Shown here: one piece after another, positions 1 through 6,244 of the stretch
How positions within the stretch are numbered: position 1 is the first letter of the stretch
How the letters are laid out: every line of letters starts with the position of its first letter
Assembly: GCA_001799675.1 (NCBI GenBank)
Contig: MGTX01000030.1
Span: forward strand, 1-48,690
DNA: 48,690 nt
Direction: 5' to 3'
Source: Elusimicrobia bacterium GWA2_66_18
GTDB taxonomy: Bacteria; Elusimicrobiota; Elusimicrobia; UBA1565; UBA9628
The notes under the pieces: model-generated
What the model saw: the letters and a program-made list of their open reading frames with translations, nothing else
What the model was told of the DNA's origin: nothing
Databases searched by the model: none
Program-made: the position numbers and the translations under genes

Positions 1-106
1 GGTCCATGGCGGATATTCAAGCCCTTAGCCCGTTCCCGTAAGAAGATCATAAAGGTCCATGGCGGATATTCAAGCCCTTAGCCCGTTCCCGTAAGAAGAT
101 CATAAA
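1..106. repeat. 53-bp tandem direct repeat, two perfect copies at the window edge
   Basis: Bases 1-53 are repeated without a mismatch at 54-106. The unit starts GGTCCATGGCGG and ends AAGATCATAAA. The first copy begins exactly at the window edge, so the array may continue to the left. I see no open frame of note in it. It is not CRISPR-like, because the copies abut with no spacer. It could be a real tandem array, a duplication beside the mobile-element remnant that follows, or an assembly artefact at a contig end. Confidence 0.9.
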
Positions 107-125
107 AAACCTATTGACAGGTTTT
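106..125. repeat. 7-bp inverted repeat beside the transposase remnant
   Basis: AAAACCT (106-112) and AGGTTTT (119-125) form a perfect inverted repeat with a 6-nt loop. It lies downstream of the transposase remnant on the minus strand. AACCTATTG inside it recurs directly at 140-148. It could be the decayed end of the insertion sequence, its terminator, or chance in an AT-rich stretch. The rest of 126-192 shows nothing I can name. Confidence 0.35.
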
Positions 126-192
126 ATAAATCATATATGAACCTATTGCACAGACTGCCTGACGACGTAAAAATCAGTCGGCGCGACGTCGT

Positions 193-537
193 TCACGCAT
201 AGACCGGGGCAAAAATCGGCACGCCGGCCGTCATCCCGCCCAAAACCCGCCCTATCTTCGCCTTGCCGCTTCTCCAGAGCTTCAGCAGATTGTGCGTCGT
301 ACACATCAGCGACCACTCGCTGTCGGCCGTCTTCGCGCCTCGCCGCGAGAACCCGTCGCACCCGCGCCCATCTTTGATCTGCCCGAACGCCGGCTCGATC
401 GTCTGTCCGCGCAGTTTGTAGAGAGCCCGCCCCCGCTTCGTCAGCAGCTTGCGCTCCATGCGCTCGCGCGCCGTCATCGTTTCGGGTATCCGTCCTATCG
501 GCGCAGGCTCAATTCCGATTAAAAATATGGCCGATAG
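193..537 (-). pseudogene. IS1182-type transposase, C-terminal remnant (5'-truncated)
   Basis: This is the C-terminal part of a DDE transposase of the IS1182/IS5 type (DDE_Tnp_1_6-like). The visible core runs TARERMERKLLTKRGRALY, then the QTIEPAFGQIK block whose Glu is the last residue of the DDE triad, then a CTTHNLLKLW tail. The similarity continues upstream of the first in-frame ATG (477) through RIPET to a stop at 538-540, so the fragment has lost its first two acidic residues and its own start. About 115 codons remain; full-length family members are several times longer. It is therefore a dead remnant. The family is recognised from its motifs; the exact IS name cannot be given. Confidence 0.8.
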
Positions 538-658
538 TCAATCACAGCTCGGATGATGCAGACGATTGAATTTGCGCCATGCGTCAACCCCGGCTCGAAG
601 GTCTGAACCGCCCGGTCAGCCGCACGCGGCGGCGCGAGTTATACGCGGCGCCGGGGCG

Positions 659-856
659 TCAAGCGCGCTTGAGGAAGCGCTTGATATCCTGGTGATTGCC
701 CGCCGCGAGAAACGTGACTTGGTCCTTCTTCCAAGCGAAGAGAATGCGGTCCTGGAGGGAGGAGCGTATCTCCCACAGCGGCGGGCGAAGCTTTTTGAGA
801 CCCACGCCCACGGGAGGGCGGCTTCCCTTCTCAAAGCACTCCACGAGAACGGACAC
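659..856 (-). CDS. RelE/ParE (HigB)-like toxin, probable fragment
   Basis: The 65 codons from a GTG at 856 contain VGLKKLRPPLWEIRS, then a RILFAW strand, then FLAAGNHQDIKRFLKRA. This order (KKL, LWEIR, a short hydrophobic strand, GNH near the end) is that of RelE/ParE-superfamily toxins. Plausible N-terminal toxin sequence (PLFYAKSLRGVGDVRRLEA) continues in the same frame up to about 930, overlapping the 3' end of murQ in another frame, but I find no normal start codon there. It may be translated from the GTG, be coupled to murQ, or be an N-terminally truncated relic. No antitoxin gene is visible beside it; 538-658 downstream holds nothing recognisable. Confidence 0.38.
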   Translation of the reverse strand: MSVLVECFEKGSRPPVGVGLKKLRPPLWEIRSSLQDRILFAWKKDQVTFLAAGNHQDIKRFLKRA

Positions 857-872
857 CGTCTCGTGGATGGCT

Positions 873-1823
873 TCAAGCCTCCGGACGTCGCCGACGCCGC
901 GCAGGCTTTTGGCGTAGAAAAGGGGCTCGGAAGGCGCGCCGCAGCGAGCCGGCGCAGCCGGACAGGACCTGGCGGGCTTGGGCGGCGCAGAGTCCCCGGC
1001 GGGCCATCACCACGGCGAGCTTGACGCCGCCCCCCGCCGCGCGCAGCAAGCTCCGGGCGCGGGCCGGCGTCACGCGGCCGAGGTCGGCCGTGATGCGCTC
1101 CCCGCGCAGGCGCAGCTTGCGGGACGCGGGCCTCAAGTCCACCATCCAGTGATCGTGGACCTTGCCGATCTTGATCATCGCGCCGGTGGTGAGCGTGTTC
1201 AAGATGAGCTTGGCGGCCGTGCCGCTCTTGAGGCGCGTCGAACCGGTCACCACCTCCGGTCCCACGTCCGCGGCGATGATGATGTCCGCCTTGACGCCGC
1301 GGGGGCGGCCGTTCGAAGTCACGAGGATGGCGACGGCTCCGCGCCGCCGCGCCGCGGCGAGAGCCTCCCGGACGAAAGGAGTGACGCCGCTGGCCGCCAC
1401 GCCGACCACGACGTCCCCGCTCCGGACTTTCGCGACGGCCTCGCGACCGAGGGCCGGATCGTCTTCGGCTCCTTCCTTGGCTCGAAACATGGAGCGGCGT
1501 CCGCCCGCGATGACGGCGCGGATAGCGCCGGGGGCCGTGTTGAAAGTCGGCGGACATTCGGCCGCTTCGAGCACGGCAAGGCGGCCGCTGGCGCCCGCGC
1601 CCAGGAATAGGACCGAACCGCCTGAAGAGAGGCAAGCGGCGACGGCATCGACGCCGCGCGATATGTCGCGCGACGCCCTGGCCACGGCCGCAGGCACGCG
1701 CCGGTCCTCCTCGTTGATGAGGCGGACGATATCCGCGGTGGAACGGCGGTCGATGTTCCGCGTGCGCGGATTGGGCTGCTCGGTCGGCAGCCGCGAATAG
1801 GCCCGGGCCGAGAGGAGGGCCAC
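873..1823 (-). CDS. murQ: N-acetylmuramic acid 6-phosphate etherase MurQ
   Basis: MurQ cleaves the D-lactyl ether of MurNAc-6-phosphate to give GlcNAc-6-phosphate and D-lactate, in cytoplasmic cell-wall recycling. The protein (316 aa from GTG 1823) has the whole family pattern: RNIDRRSTADIVRLINEED near residues 22-40, the SIS-domain loop LGAGASGRL (74-82), AAECPPTF with the expected catalytic Glu89, AKEGAEDD with the second acidic site near Glu120, and the GPEVVTGSTRLKSGTA signature. The GTG follows the stop of the upstream hydrolase gene by one base, so translation is probably coupled. Several longer in-frame starts exist upstream but overlap the hydrolase gene and give low-complexity Arg/Pro sequence, so I rejected them. 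The last 20 residues are Arg-rich and overlap the toxin-like frame. Confidence 0.9.
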   Translation of the reverse strand: MALLSARAYSRLPTEQPNPRTRNIDRRSTADIVRLINEEDRRVPAAVARASRDISRGVDAVAACLSSGGSVLFLGAGASGRLAVLEAAECPPTFNTAPGAIRAVIAGGRRSMFRAKEGAEDDPALGREAVAKVRSGDVVVGVAASGVTPFVREALAAARRRGAVAILVTSNGRPRGVKADIIIAADVGPEVVTGSTRLKSGTAAKLILNTLTTGAMIKIGKVHDHWMVDLRPASRKLRLRGERITADLGRVTPARARSLLRAAGGGVKLAVVMARRGLCAAQARQVLSGCAGSLRRAFRAPFLRQKPARRRRRPEA

Positions 1824-1824
1824 T

Positions 1825-2679
1825 TCAGTACGTCTCGCCGTCGTCCGAGGGCGCGCCGCCGGCGGGGGCGGCCGCCGGCGCGGGGGCGTCGGTCGAGACG
1901 GCGGGAATCTCGGAAGCAAACGGGTCGACGATCCAAGCGGTGACGCGGTCGGCCAGGCCCCGGTTAGCCTTGAACAGGCGCGTGCCGCGCTCCTCGGGGA
2001 CCACGAAGAGCGCGGCGTTCTTCTCGCCGACCGCGTTCCTGGCGAAGGCATAGAGCACGGGCGTCTCCTTCGAGGAGCGTTTGTCCTTCTCGGAATGAAC
2101 CATCAAGAGCGGCGTGCCGCGGCCCTTGAAGGCGCGCACCGCGTTGACGAGCGGGATCTCCTGCCAATCCAGGCCTGGAGAGAGCACGATGACGAAGGGC
2201 GTCTTGGGGTGGACGGCGGCGTACTTCACCCCGACGCTGCCGCCGACCTCGGCCCCGGCGACGCCGACGCCTTCCTCGGGCACGCCCTGGGCCGCGAGGT
2301 AGTCGACCGCGGCCTCGACGTCTCGGGTCATGTCCGCGTAGTCGTTGACCAGCTTGGTCGCGCGGAGCTTCTTGTATGAAAGCGTCTCGCCGGACGGCGA
2401 GGTCCGGCTCTCGCCGTGCCCGCGCAGGTCCACCGCCAGGTAGCCGCAGCCCGCCTTGGCCAGGACGCGCGCGAAGAGGCGCCAGTCCTCTTTGCGCTGG
2501 CCCGTGCCGTGCAGGAGGATGAGGGTCGGACGGCCCTCCGCGGCCTTCTGCCAGACCGCCCTCAAGATCCAGCCGTCCACGGCCCTGAGGTCGACGGCCG
2601 AACCTGGAAGCGGCTTGAGGATGGGAACGGGGGCGGCGGAAGCCCCTAGGGATAAAACGAGCAGCGCCGCTGACAGCAT
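1825..2679 (-). CDS. Secreted alpha/beta-hydrolase-fold protein lacking the catalytic Ser and His
   Basis: A protein of 284 aa starting at ATG 2679. Residues 1-16 form a signal peptide (MLSAALLVLSLGASAA). An alpha/beta-hydrolase core follows: LILLHGTG (53-60), then AVDLRGHGES (82-91), as in dienelactone-hydrolase-like enzymes. The nucleophile elbow, normally G-x-S-x-G, reads G-A-E-V-G, with Glu144 where Ser should be. The C-terminal His region reads PEERGTRLF, with Arg where the family has His. A candidate acid (Asp199) remains. By family knowledge it should not be a normal serine hydrolase; a binding role is possible. It ends in an Ala/Pro-rich tail. The next gene upstream is ndk (stop 5 bases before this start), and murQ follows at once, so the three likely form an operon. 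Confidence 0.75.
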   Translation of the reverse strand: MLSAALLVLSLGASAAPVPILKPLPGSAVDLRAVDGWILRAVWQKAAEGRPTLILLHGTGQRKEDWRLFARVLAKAGCGYLAVDLRGHGESRTSPSGETLSYKKLRATKLVNDYADMTRDVEAAVDYLAAQGVPEEGVGVAGAEVGGSVGVKYAAVHPKTPFVIVLSPGLDWQEIPLVNAVRAFKGRGTPLLMVHSEKDKRSSKETPVLYAFARNAVGEKNAALFVVPEERGTRLFKANRGLADRVTAWIVDPFASEIPAVSTDAPAPAAAPAGGAPSDDGETY

Positions 2680-2684
2680 GAGAC

Positions 2685-3140
2685 CTACCGGAGCATCTCT
2701 TCCGGCTTGAACCACAGCGCGACCTCGCGCTTGGCGTCCGTCGGGTCCGAGGAGGCGTGGATCACGTTCTCAAATTGACCGCCGGTGGTGATGCGTCCGA
2801 AGGAGCCGCGGATAGTGCCGGCGGCCGCCTGCTCGGGATTCGTCGCGCCCGCGACCGCGCGCACGGCCTTGATCGCGTTCTCGCCGCGATAGACCAGGGC
2901 GAGGATGCGATGGTCCTTGATGCCGTGAAACTCGCCGCGGATGTACTTGATGAGGCCCTCGAAGAAGGGCTTGTCGGAGAGGGACGCGTAGTGCTCGCGC
3001 GCCAGATCCTCGGAGACGGAGATCATCTTCGCGCCGACCATTTCGAGGCCGGTGGCGTCGAGGCGGTCGATGGTGAGGCCGGTCAGCTTGCGCGACGCGC
3101 CGTCCGGCTTGATGAGGATCAGGGTCTGTTCGATGGCCAT
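2685..3140 (-). CDS. ndk: Nucleoside-diphosphate kinase
   Basis: Ndk transfers the gamma-phosphate from ATP to NDPs through a phospho-histidine and balances nucleotide pools in the cytoplasm. From ATG 3140 the protein is 151 aa, starting MAIEQTLILIKPDG, the family start. The active-site block GQFENVIHASSD holds His128, and FHGIKDHR and TNPEQAAAGTIRGSFG match family positions. It is slightly longer than the usual 136-145 aa because of a small insertion just before the active-site His. An ATG at 3152 is in frame; upstream of it is only non-family sequence. A TAGAAT hexamer at 3156-3151 (minus strand) could be its -10, giving a leader of only a few bases. It is divergent from bfr. Confidence 0.93.
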   Translation of the reverse strand: MAIEQTLILIKPDGASRKLTGLTIDRLDATGLEMVGAKMISVSEDLAREHYASLSDKPFFEGLIKYIRGEFHGIKDHRILALVYRGENAIKAVRAVAGATNPEQAAAGTIRGSFGRITTGGQFENVIHASSDPTDAKREVALWFKPEEMLR

Positions 3141-3161
3141 AGTGGCGGTCATTCTAGCGGA

Positions 3162-3193
3162 TTGGACCCGATGAAGGAAAGAAGGTGTATAAT
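3162..3193 (+). promoter_or_regulatory. Probable promoter of bfr
   Basis: A perfect -10 hexamer TATAAT lies at 3188-3193. The best -35 candidate is TTGGAC at 3162-3167, with a long 20-bp spacer, so the -35 is weak. Transcription from it would give a leader of about 30 bases with GAGGCG (3221-3226) as ribosome binding site before the ATG at 3230. Unlike several other genes here, bfr therefore appears to have a normal leader. Confidence 0.5.
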
Positions 3194-3229
3194 AATAATG
3201 ATCCATCAACGAATTCCAGCGAGGCGATC

Positions 3230-3709
3230 ATGAAAGGCGACAAGCGCGTCATCGAGGTGCTCAACCAGGCTCTGACGATCGAGTTGACGGCCATCAACCA
3301 GTATTTCATCCAGGCCAAGATGCTCAAGAACTGGGGCTACGGGGCTCTCGCCAAGACGATGCTGGAGGAGTCCATCGGCGAGATGAAGCACGCCGACAGG
3401 CTCATCGAGCGCATCTTGTTCCTGGAGGGCATGCCGAACATCGCCCGCTACGGCGCCATCAGGGTGGGATCCAGCGTGCCGGCGCAGCTCGCCAACGATC
3501 TCAAGCTGGAGCTCGAAGGCGTGAAGGCCTACAACGACGCCGTCGACTTCGCCGCCAAAGCCAAGGACAACGTCACGCGCGAGCTGCTGGAGGACATCCT
3601 GGTCGAGAGCGAGGCGCACGTGGACTGGCTGGAGACCCAGTTGTCGCAGATCGAGTCCGTCGGCCTGCAGAACTACTTGGCCGAAAAGCTGGGGGAGGAT
3701 CCGAAGTAA
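3230..3709 (+). CDS. bfr: Bacterioferritin, with a substituted ferroxidase ligand
   Basis: Bacterioferritin forms a 24-subunit iron-storage shell with haem between subunit pairs. The 159-aa protein follows the family along its whole length: IELTAINQYF with Glu18, GEMKHADR with Glu51, haem ligand Met52 and His54, LKLELEG with Glu94, and AHVDWLETQL with His130. The residue three before His130, normally Glu127 and a bridging iron ligand, is Ser (ESEAH instead of the usual DEEGH type). I checked this in the codons at 3604-3618. Oxidation of Fe(II) may be altered, or flanking Glu126/Glu128 may substitute. The ATG at 3230 was chosen because it matches family starts and has a GAGGCG site. It converges with the chelatase gene with one base between the stop codons. 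Confidence 0.93.
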   Translation: MKGDKRVIEVLNQALTIELTAINQYFIQAKMLKNWGYGALAKTMLEESIGEMKHADRLIERILFLEGMPNIARYGAIRVGSSVPAQLANDLKLELEGVKAYNDAVDFAAKAKDNVTRELLEDILVESEAHVDWLETQLSQIESVGLQNYLAEKLGEDPK

Positions 3710-3710
3710 G

Positions 3711-4226
3711 TCACGCGGGCCCAGGGCAGGCGCGGGCGAGCTGGCCGGCGAGGAAATCGGCGAGGAAGTCGGGATCGAAGGGCCAGGCATACTCGACCGT
3801 GACGCCGGGATGCTTCTTGGCCGCGGCGGCGGCGATGTCGGGTATCTCTCGCTCGGCGTGCCGGCCTCCGCGCGTGAACATCGTCGAGATCAGGCTGATG
3901 CGCGTGAAACCCTCATCCGCCAGGGACTCGATGGCGTCCTCGACCGACGGGGCGCAGAACTCGTTGTAGGCCGCAACGAGTTTGCGGCCGCCCAGCTTGG
4001 GGGCCAGGGCGCGGGCGATCTCCTCGACGCCGGCCTGGTAGGCGTCGTTGTCCGGCGTGCGCGGCCACTGGCGGACCTGCCTGTCGAGATCGGCCTCGCG
4101 GCGGCTCATCGTCCTCTCCCGTCGCGCCATGCGCTCCGCTTCCAACCGCTTGAGTTCCGCGATGAGAGGCTGCGGCGTATCCGCGGCCGTCGCGCCGTGG
4201 CCGATGAGAATGACCGCTTCTTTCAT
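3711..4226 (-). CDS. CbiX/SirB-like sirohydrochlorin chelatase
   Basis: The protein begins MKEAVILIGHGATAADTP, the N-terminal strand and first metal-binding His of class II chelatases (CbiX/SirB/CfbA), which insert Co2+, Fe2+ or Ni2+ into sirohydrochlorin. The second site is MFTRGGRHAEREIPDIA, matching the G-G-x-H...D/E-I-P motif. A charged insertion (about residues 30-60, rich in Arg and Glu) separates the first strand from the rest. From ATG 4226 it is 171 aa, longer than the short archaeal form and a single chelatase domain. No cobalamin or siroheme genes are nearby, so the metal cannot be told. A TATAAT ends 6 bases before the ATG, so the mRNA is probably leaderless. An in-frame ATG at 4250 is rejected because it lies upstream of that -10. 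Confidence 0.7.
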   Translation of the reverse strand: MKEAVILIGHGATAADTPQPLIAELKRLEAERMARRERTMSRREADLDRQVRQWPRTPDNDAYQAGVEEIARALAPKLGGRKLVAAYNEFCAPSVEDAIESLADEGFTRISLISTMFTRGGRHAEREIPDIAAAAAKKHPGVTVEYAWPFDPDFLADFLAGQLARACPGPA

Positions 4227-4270
4227 CAGAGTATTATACCACCCCGTCATGAAAACGATATGATCGGCCC
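4227..4270. promoter_or_regulatory. 44-bp bidirectional promoter with two leaderless-type -10 elements
   Basis: The start codons of the chelatase gene (4226, minus) and the TPR gene (4271, plus) are only 44 bp apart. On the minus strand TATAAT (4238-4233) is followed by 6 bases and ATG. On the plus strand TATGAT (4259-4264) is followed by 6 bases and ATG. Neither start has a Shine-Dalgarno sequence. With normal spacing each -35 region would fall on or next to the other promoter's -10, so the two promoters should compete for polymerase. Confidence 0.6.
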
Positions 4271-5419
4271 ATGGTCCGCGCGACGATAAGGAACGCGTTC
4301 CTCCTGCTCTTGGCGGCAGGGCCCGCCGCGGCCGCGCGCCCGGAGTTGGAGCGGGAACTGTCCGTCCTCATGGACCTGTTCTACGATATCGACTTCGACG
4401 CGGCCCGCGCCGGGGCCGACGCCTTGGCCGCGCGCCATCCCGGACATCCCGCCGGCCCCTTCTATCGCGGCGTCTCGACCTACCAGCGCTGGGTCGCCGA
4501 GGGCATGCGCTCGACCGACACCTACCGCGCCTTCGAGGCCGACCTGGACGCGGCCGAACTCGCGGCCCGCAGCCTCGTGGCGGATGATCCGGCCGAGGGC
4601 CACTACTACTGGGGCGCGGCCGCGGGCTTCCGCGCCCGCGCCCTGGCGGGACAGCGCCGCTTCTTCAAGGCCGTCCCCGAGGCCGCCATCTCGGTCAAAC
4701 ACCTCAAGAAGGCGATTTCCCTCGATCCGACGCTGGATGACGCGCGCCTGGGCATCGGCATGTTCCACTATTTCGCTTCGCGCATGCCGGCCGGAGCGCG
4801 GCCCTTCGCTTTACTGCTCTTCGGTGAAACGGGCGACCGCAAGCTCGGCCTGGAGGAAATCCGGCGCGTGGCCCGCGGCGCGGGGGCGGCGCGCATGGAG
4901 GCTAGGACCGTGCTCTCCATCATCCTGGCCAAGGACGACGAGGCGGATTGGAGCGGCTCGGATCTCCTGCTCGCGGAACTCATGGGCCGCTACCCGCGCA
5001 ACCCGCTCTACCGCCTGCGCCGCGTCTTCGTGGCCCAGCGCCGCGGCGACCTGGAGGCGGCCGTCGGCTTCGCCGACCCCGAGGGGACATGGCTCGCCAA
5101 GCTCCACCCGACCGTGCGCGTTCCCGCGCGAGCCTGGGCGCTCTACCGCGTGGCGGAGTGCCGACTCCTCCAGGGGCGGCGCAATGAGGCGGCGCGCCGC
5201 CTGGAGGCGCTCGAGGTCCTGGCCGACCCGAAGGATCTCAGGGACTGGATCCTCCTGCGTCGGGCGAACCTCGCCGACGCCGCGGGGCGCCGCGACGAAG
5301 CGCGCCGCCTCTACCACCGCGTCAAGGACCGGGCCCCCGCCGCGCTCGCCCGCCGTTACCTGGAAGTTCCCTTCCCGGCGGGGCCCCAGGACGTCGCCCC
5401 CTACTTCTCCGGCTACTGA
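4271..5419 (+). CDS. Secreted TPR-repeat protein, function unknown
   Basis: The 382-aa product starts with a signal peptide (residues 1-22, a short basic start, a LLLLAAG core and an AAA cleavage region). The rest is helical, with TPR-like pairs: FDAARAGADALAARHPGHPA (near residues 41-60), HLKKAISLDPTLDDARLGIG, and C-terminal units RRNEAARRLEALEVLADPKD and RRDEARRLYHRVKDRAPA. It should act in the periplasm or at the envelope as a protein-protein interaction scaffold. I do not recognise a specific family. ATG 4271 is set by the TATGAT 6 bases upstream. It may be read together with the response regulators, which start 31 bases after its stop, although they also have a promoter-like element of their own. 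Confidence 0.7.
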   Translation: MVRATIRNAFLLLLAAGPAAAARPELERELSVLMDLFYDIDFDAARAGADALAARHPGHPAGPFYRGVSTYQRWVAEGMRSTDTYRAFEADLDAAELAARSLVADDPAEGHYYWGAAAGFRARALAGQRRFFKAVPEAAISVKHLKKAISLDPTLDDARLGIGMFHYFASRMPAGARPFALLLFGETGDRKLGLEEIRRVARGAGAARMEARTVLSIILAKDDEADWSGSDLLLAELMGRYPRNPLYRLRRVFVAQRRGDLEAAVGFADPEGTWLAKLHPTVRVPARAWALYRVAECRLLQGRRNEAARRLEALEVLADPKDLRDWILLRRANLADAAGRRDEARRLYHRVKDRAPAALARRYLEVPFPAGPQDVAPYFSGY

Positions 5420-5421
5420 CG

Positions 5422-5453
5422 CATGGAGGGGATGTGATAGAATCCCCTCCATG
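5422..5453 (+). promoter_or_regulatory. 12-bp perfect inverted repeat spanning the start codon of the first response regulator, with embedded -10
   Basis: CATGGAGGGGAT (5422-5433) and ATCCCCTCCATG (5442-5453) are exact reverse complements with an 8-base loop. The final ATG is the start codon at 5451. A TAGAAT (5438-5443) sits across the loop and second arm, 7 bases before the ATG. It could be a dimeric-regulator operator over a leaderless promoter, an RNA hairpin that hides the start codon on read-through transcripts from the TPR gene, or a terminator for that gene (there is no T-run, so less likely). Confidence 0.6.
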
Positions 5454-5840
5454 GCGCGCATCCTGGTCGTCGACGACGAGCGAGACGTCGCCGACCTCAT
5501 CAAGTTCATGCTCAACCGGGACGGCCACGAGTGCACGGTGCTCTACGACGGGGGCCAGGCTCTCAAAGCGCTCGGGTTGGAGCCCGCCGACGCCGCCCAG
5601 CCCGTCCCGGACCTGGTCATCCTCGACGTGATGATGCCGGTGGCCGACGGCTACGCGGTCTGCGCGCGCATGCGCGAGGACGCGCGCACCAAGGACATCC
5701 CGGTCCTGATACTCACGGCCAAGACGGGCATGCAGGACTTGCACCAGCTCGCCGCGAACGCGGCCCGGCATCTCGCCAAGCCTTTCGACCCCAAGGCGCT
5801 GCGGCGGTTGGTCGCGGCCATGCTGGAAGGAACGCGCTGA
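5451..5840 (+). CDS. Single-domain response regulator (receiver only), first copy
   Basis: The 129-aa protein is a CheY-like receiver domain with no output domain. Visible residues: acidic pair Asp8-Asp9 in ILVVDDE, phospho-acceptor Asp59 in LVILDVMMP, Thr89 in LILTAK and Lys110 in HLAKPFDP. It should be phosphorylated by a histidine kinase and act through a partner protein; no kinase is in the window. The loop between the third helix and strand carries a Pro-rich insertion (PADAAQPVPD) shared with its neighbour. Its stop overlaps the start of the second regulator (TGATG), so the two are probably translated together. The start is chosen at 5451 because the family begins there and a TAGAAT element lies 7 bases upstream. 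Confidence 0.85.
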   Translation: MARILVVDDERDVADLIKFMLNRDGHECTVLYDGGQALKALGLEPADAAQPVPDLVILDVMMPVADGYAVCARMREDARTKDIPVLILTAKTGMQDLHQLAANAARHLAKPFDPKALRRLVAAMLEGTR

Positions 5841-6244
5841 TGGCCGCCATTCTCGTCGTCGACGACGAACCCGAGATCGTCACCCTCCTGCGCTTCGTGC
5901 TGGAGCAGGACGGCCATGCCGTCGCTTCGGCCGTGCATGGGATGGACGCGCTCGAGAAGCTGGGCATCGAGCCGCCCGACCCCGCGCGGGCCCTGCCGAA
6001 CCTCATCGTGCTGGACATCATGATGCCGGTGATGGACGGCTACCAGCTCAATATGCGCCTGCAGTCCCACCCGCGGACCAAGGAGATCCCCATCCTGGTG
6101 CTGACCGCCAAGGGCCAGAAGATGCGCGACCTCTTCGAGATGGCTCCCAACGTGGCCGCCTACGTGCAGAAGCCGTTCGACCCCAAGATGCTGCGGGAGC
6201 TGATCTCCGGCATCCTGACATCGAGGAAAGATAAAAATGGCTGA
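5840..6244 (+). CDS. Single-domain response regulator, second copy
   Basis: This 134-aa receiver domain is similar to the preceding one over its whole length, including the unusual insertion (here PPDPARALPN), which points to tandem duplication. Key residues are Asp8-Asp9, phospho-acceptor Asp59 (LIVLDIMMP), Thr89 and Lys111 (VQKPFDP). It has no output domain. The ATG overlaps the stop of the first copy and its own end overlaps the lysS start by 8 bases, so it sits in a tightly packed operon with lysS. Two near-identical receivers without a kinase suggest that they share or compete for one distant kinase, or form a phosphate sink pair; that is inference. Confidence 0.85.
   Translation: MAAILVVDDEPEIVTLLRFVLEQDGHAVASAVHGMDALEKLGIEPPDPARALPNLIVLDIMMPVMDGYQLNMRLQSHPRTKEIPILVLTAKGQKMRDLFEMAPNVAAYVQKPFDPKMLRELISGILTSRKDKNG

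Noticed and set aside
1-106. CRISPR array
   Set aside because: The two copies abut directly with no spacer and the unit is too long for a typical repeat.
3141-3209. Longer ndk start at 3209
   Set aside because: The extension has no Ndk similarity and overlaps the bfr promoter region; ATG 3140 matches the family N-terminus.
5422-5453. Rho-independent terminator of the TPR gene
   Set aside because: The hairpin has no T-run after it and its second arm ends in the next gene's start codon, so a regulatory role fits better, although termination is not excluded.
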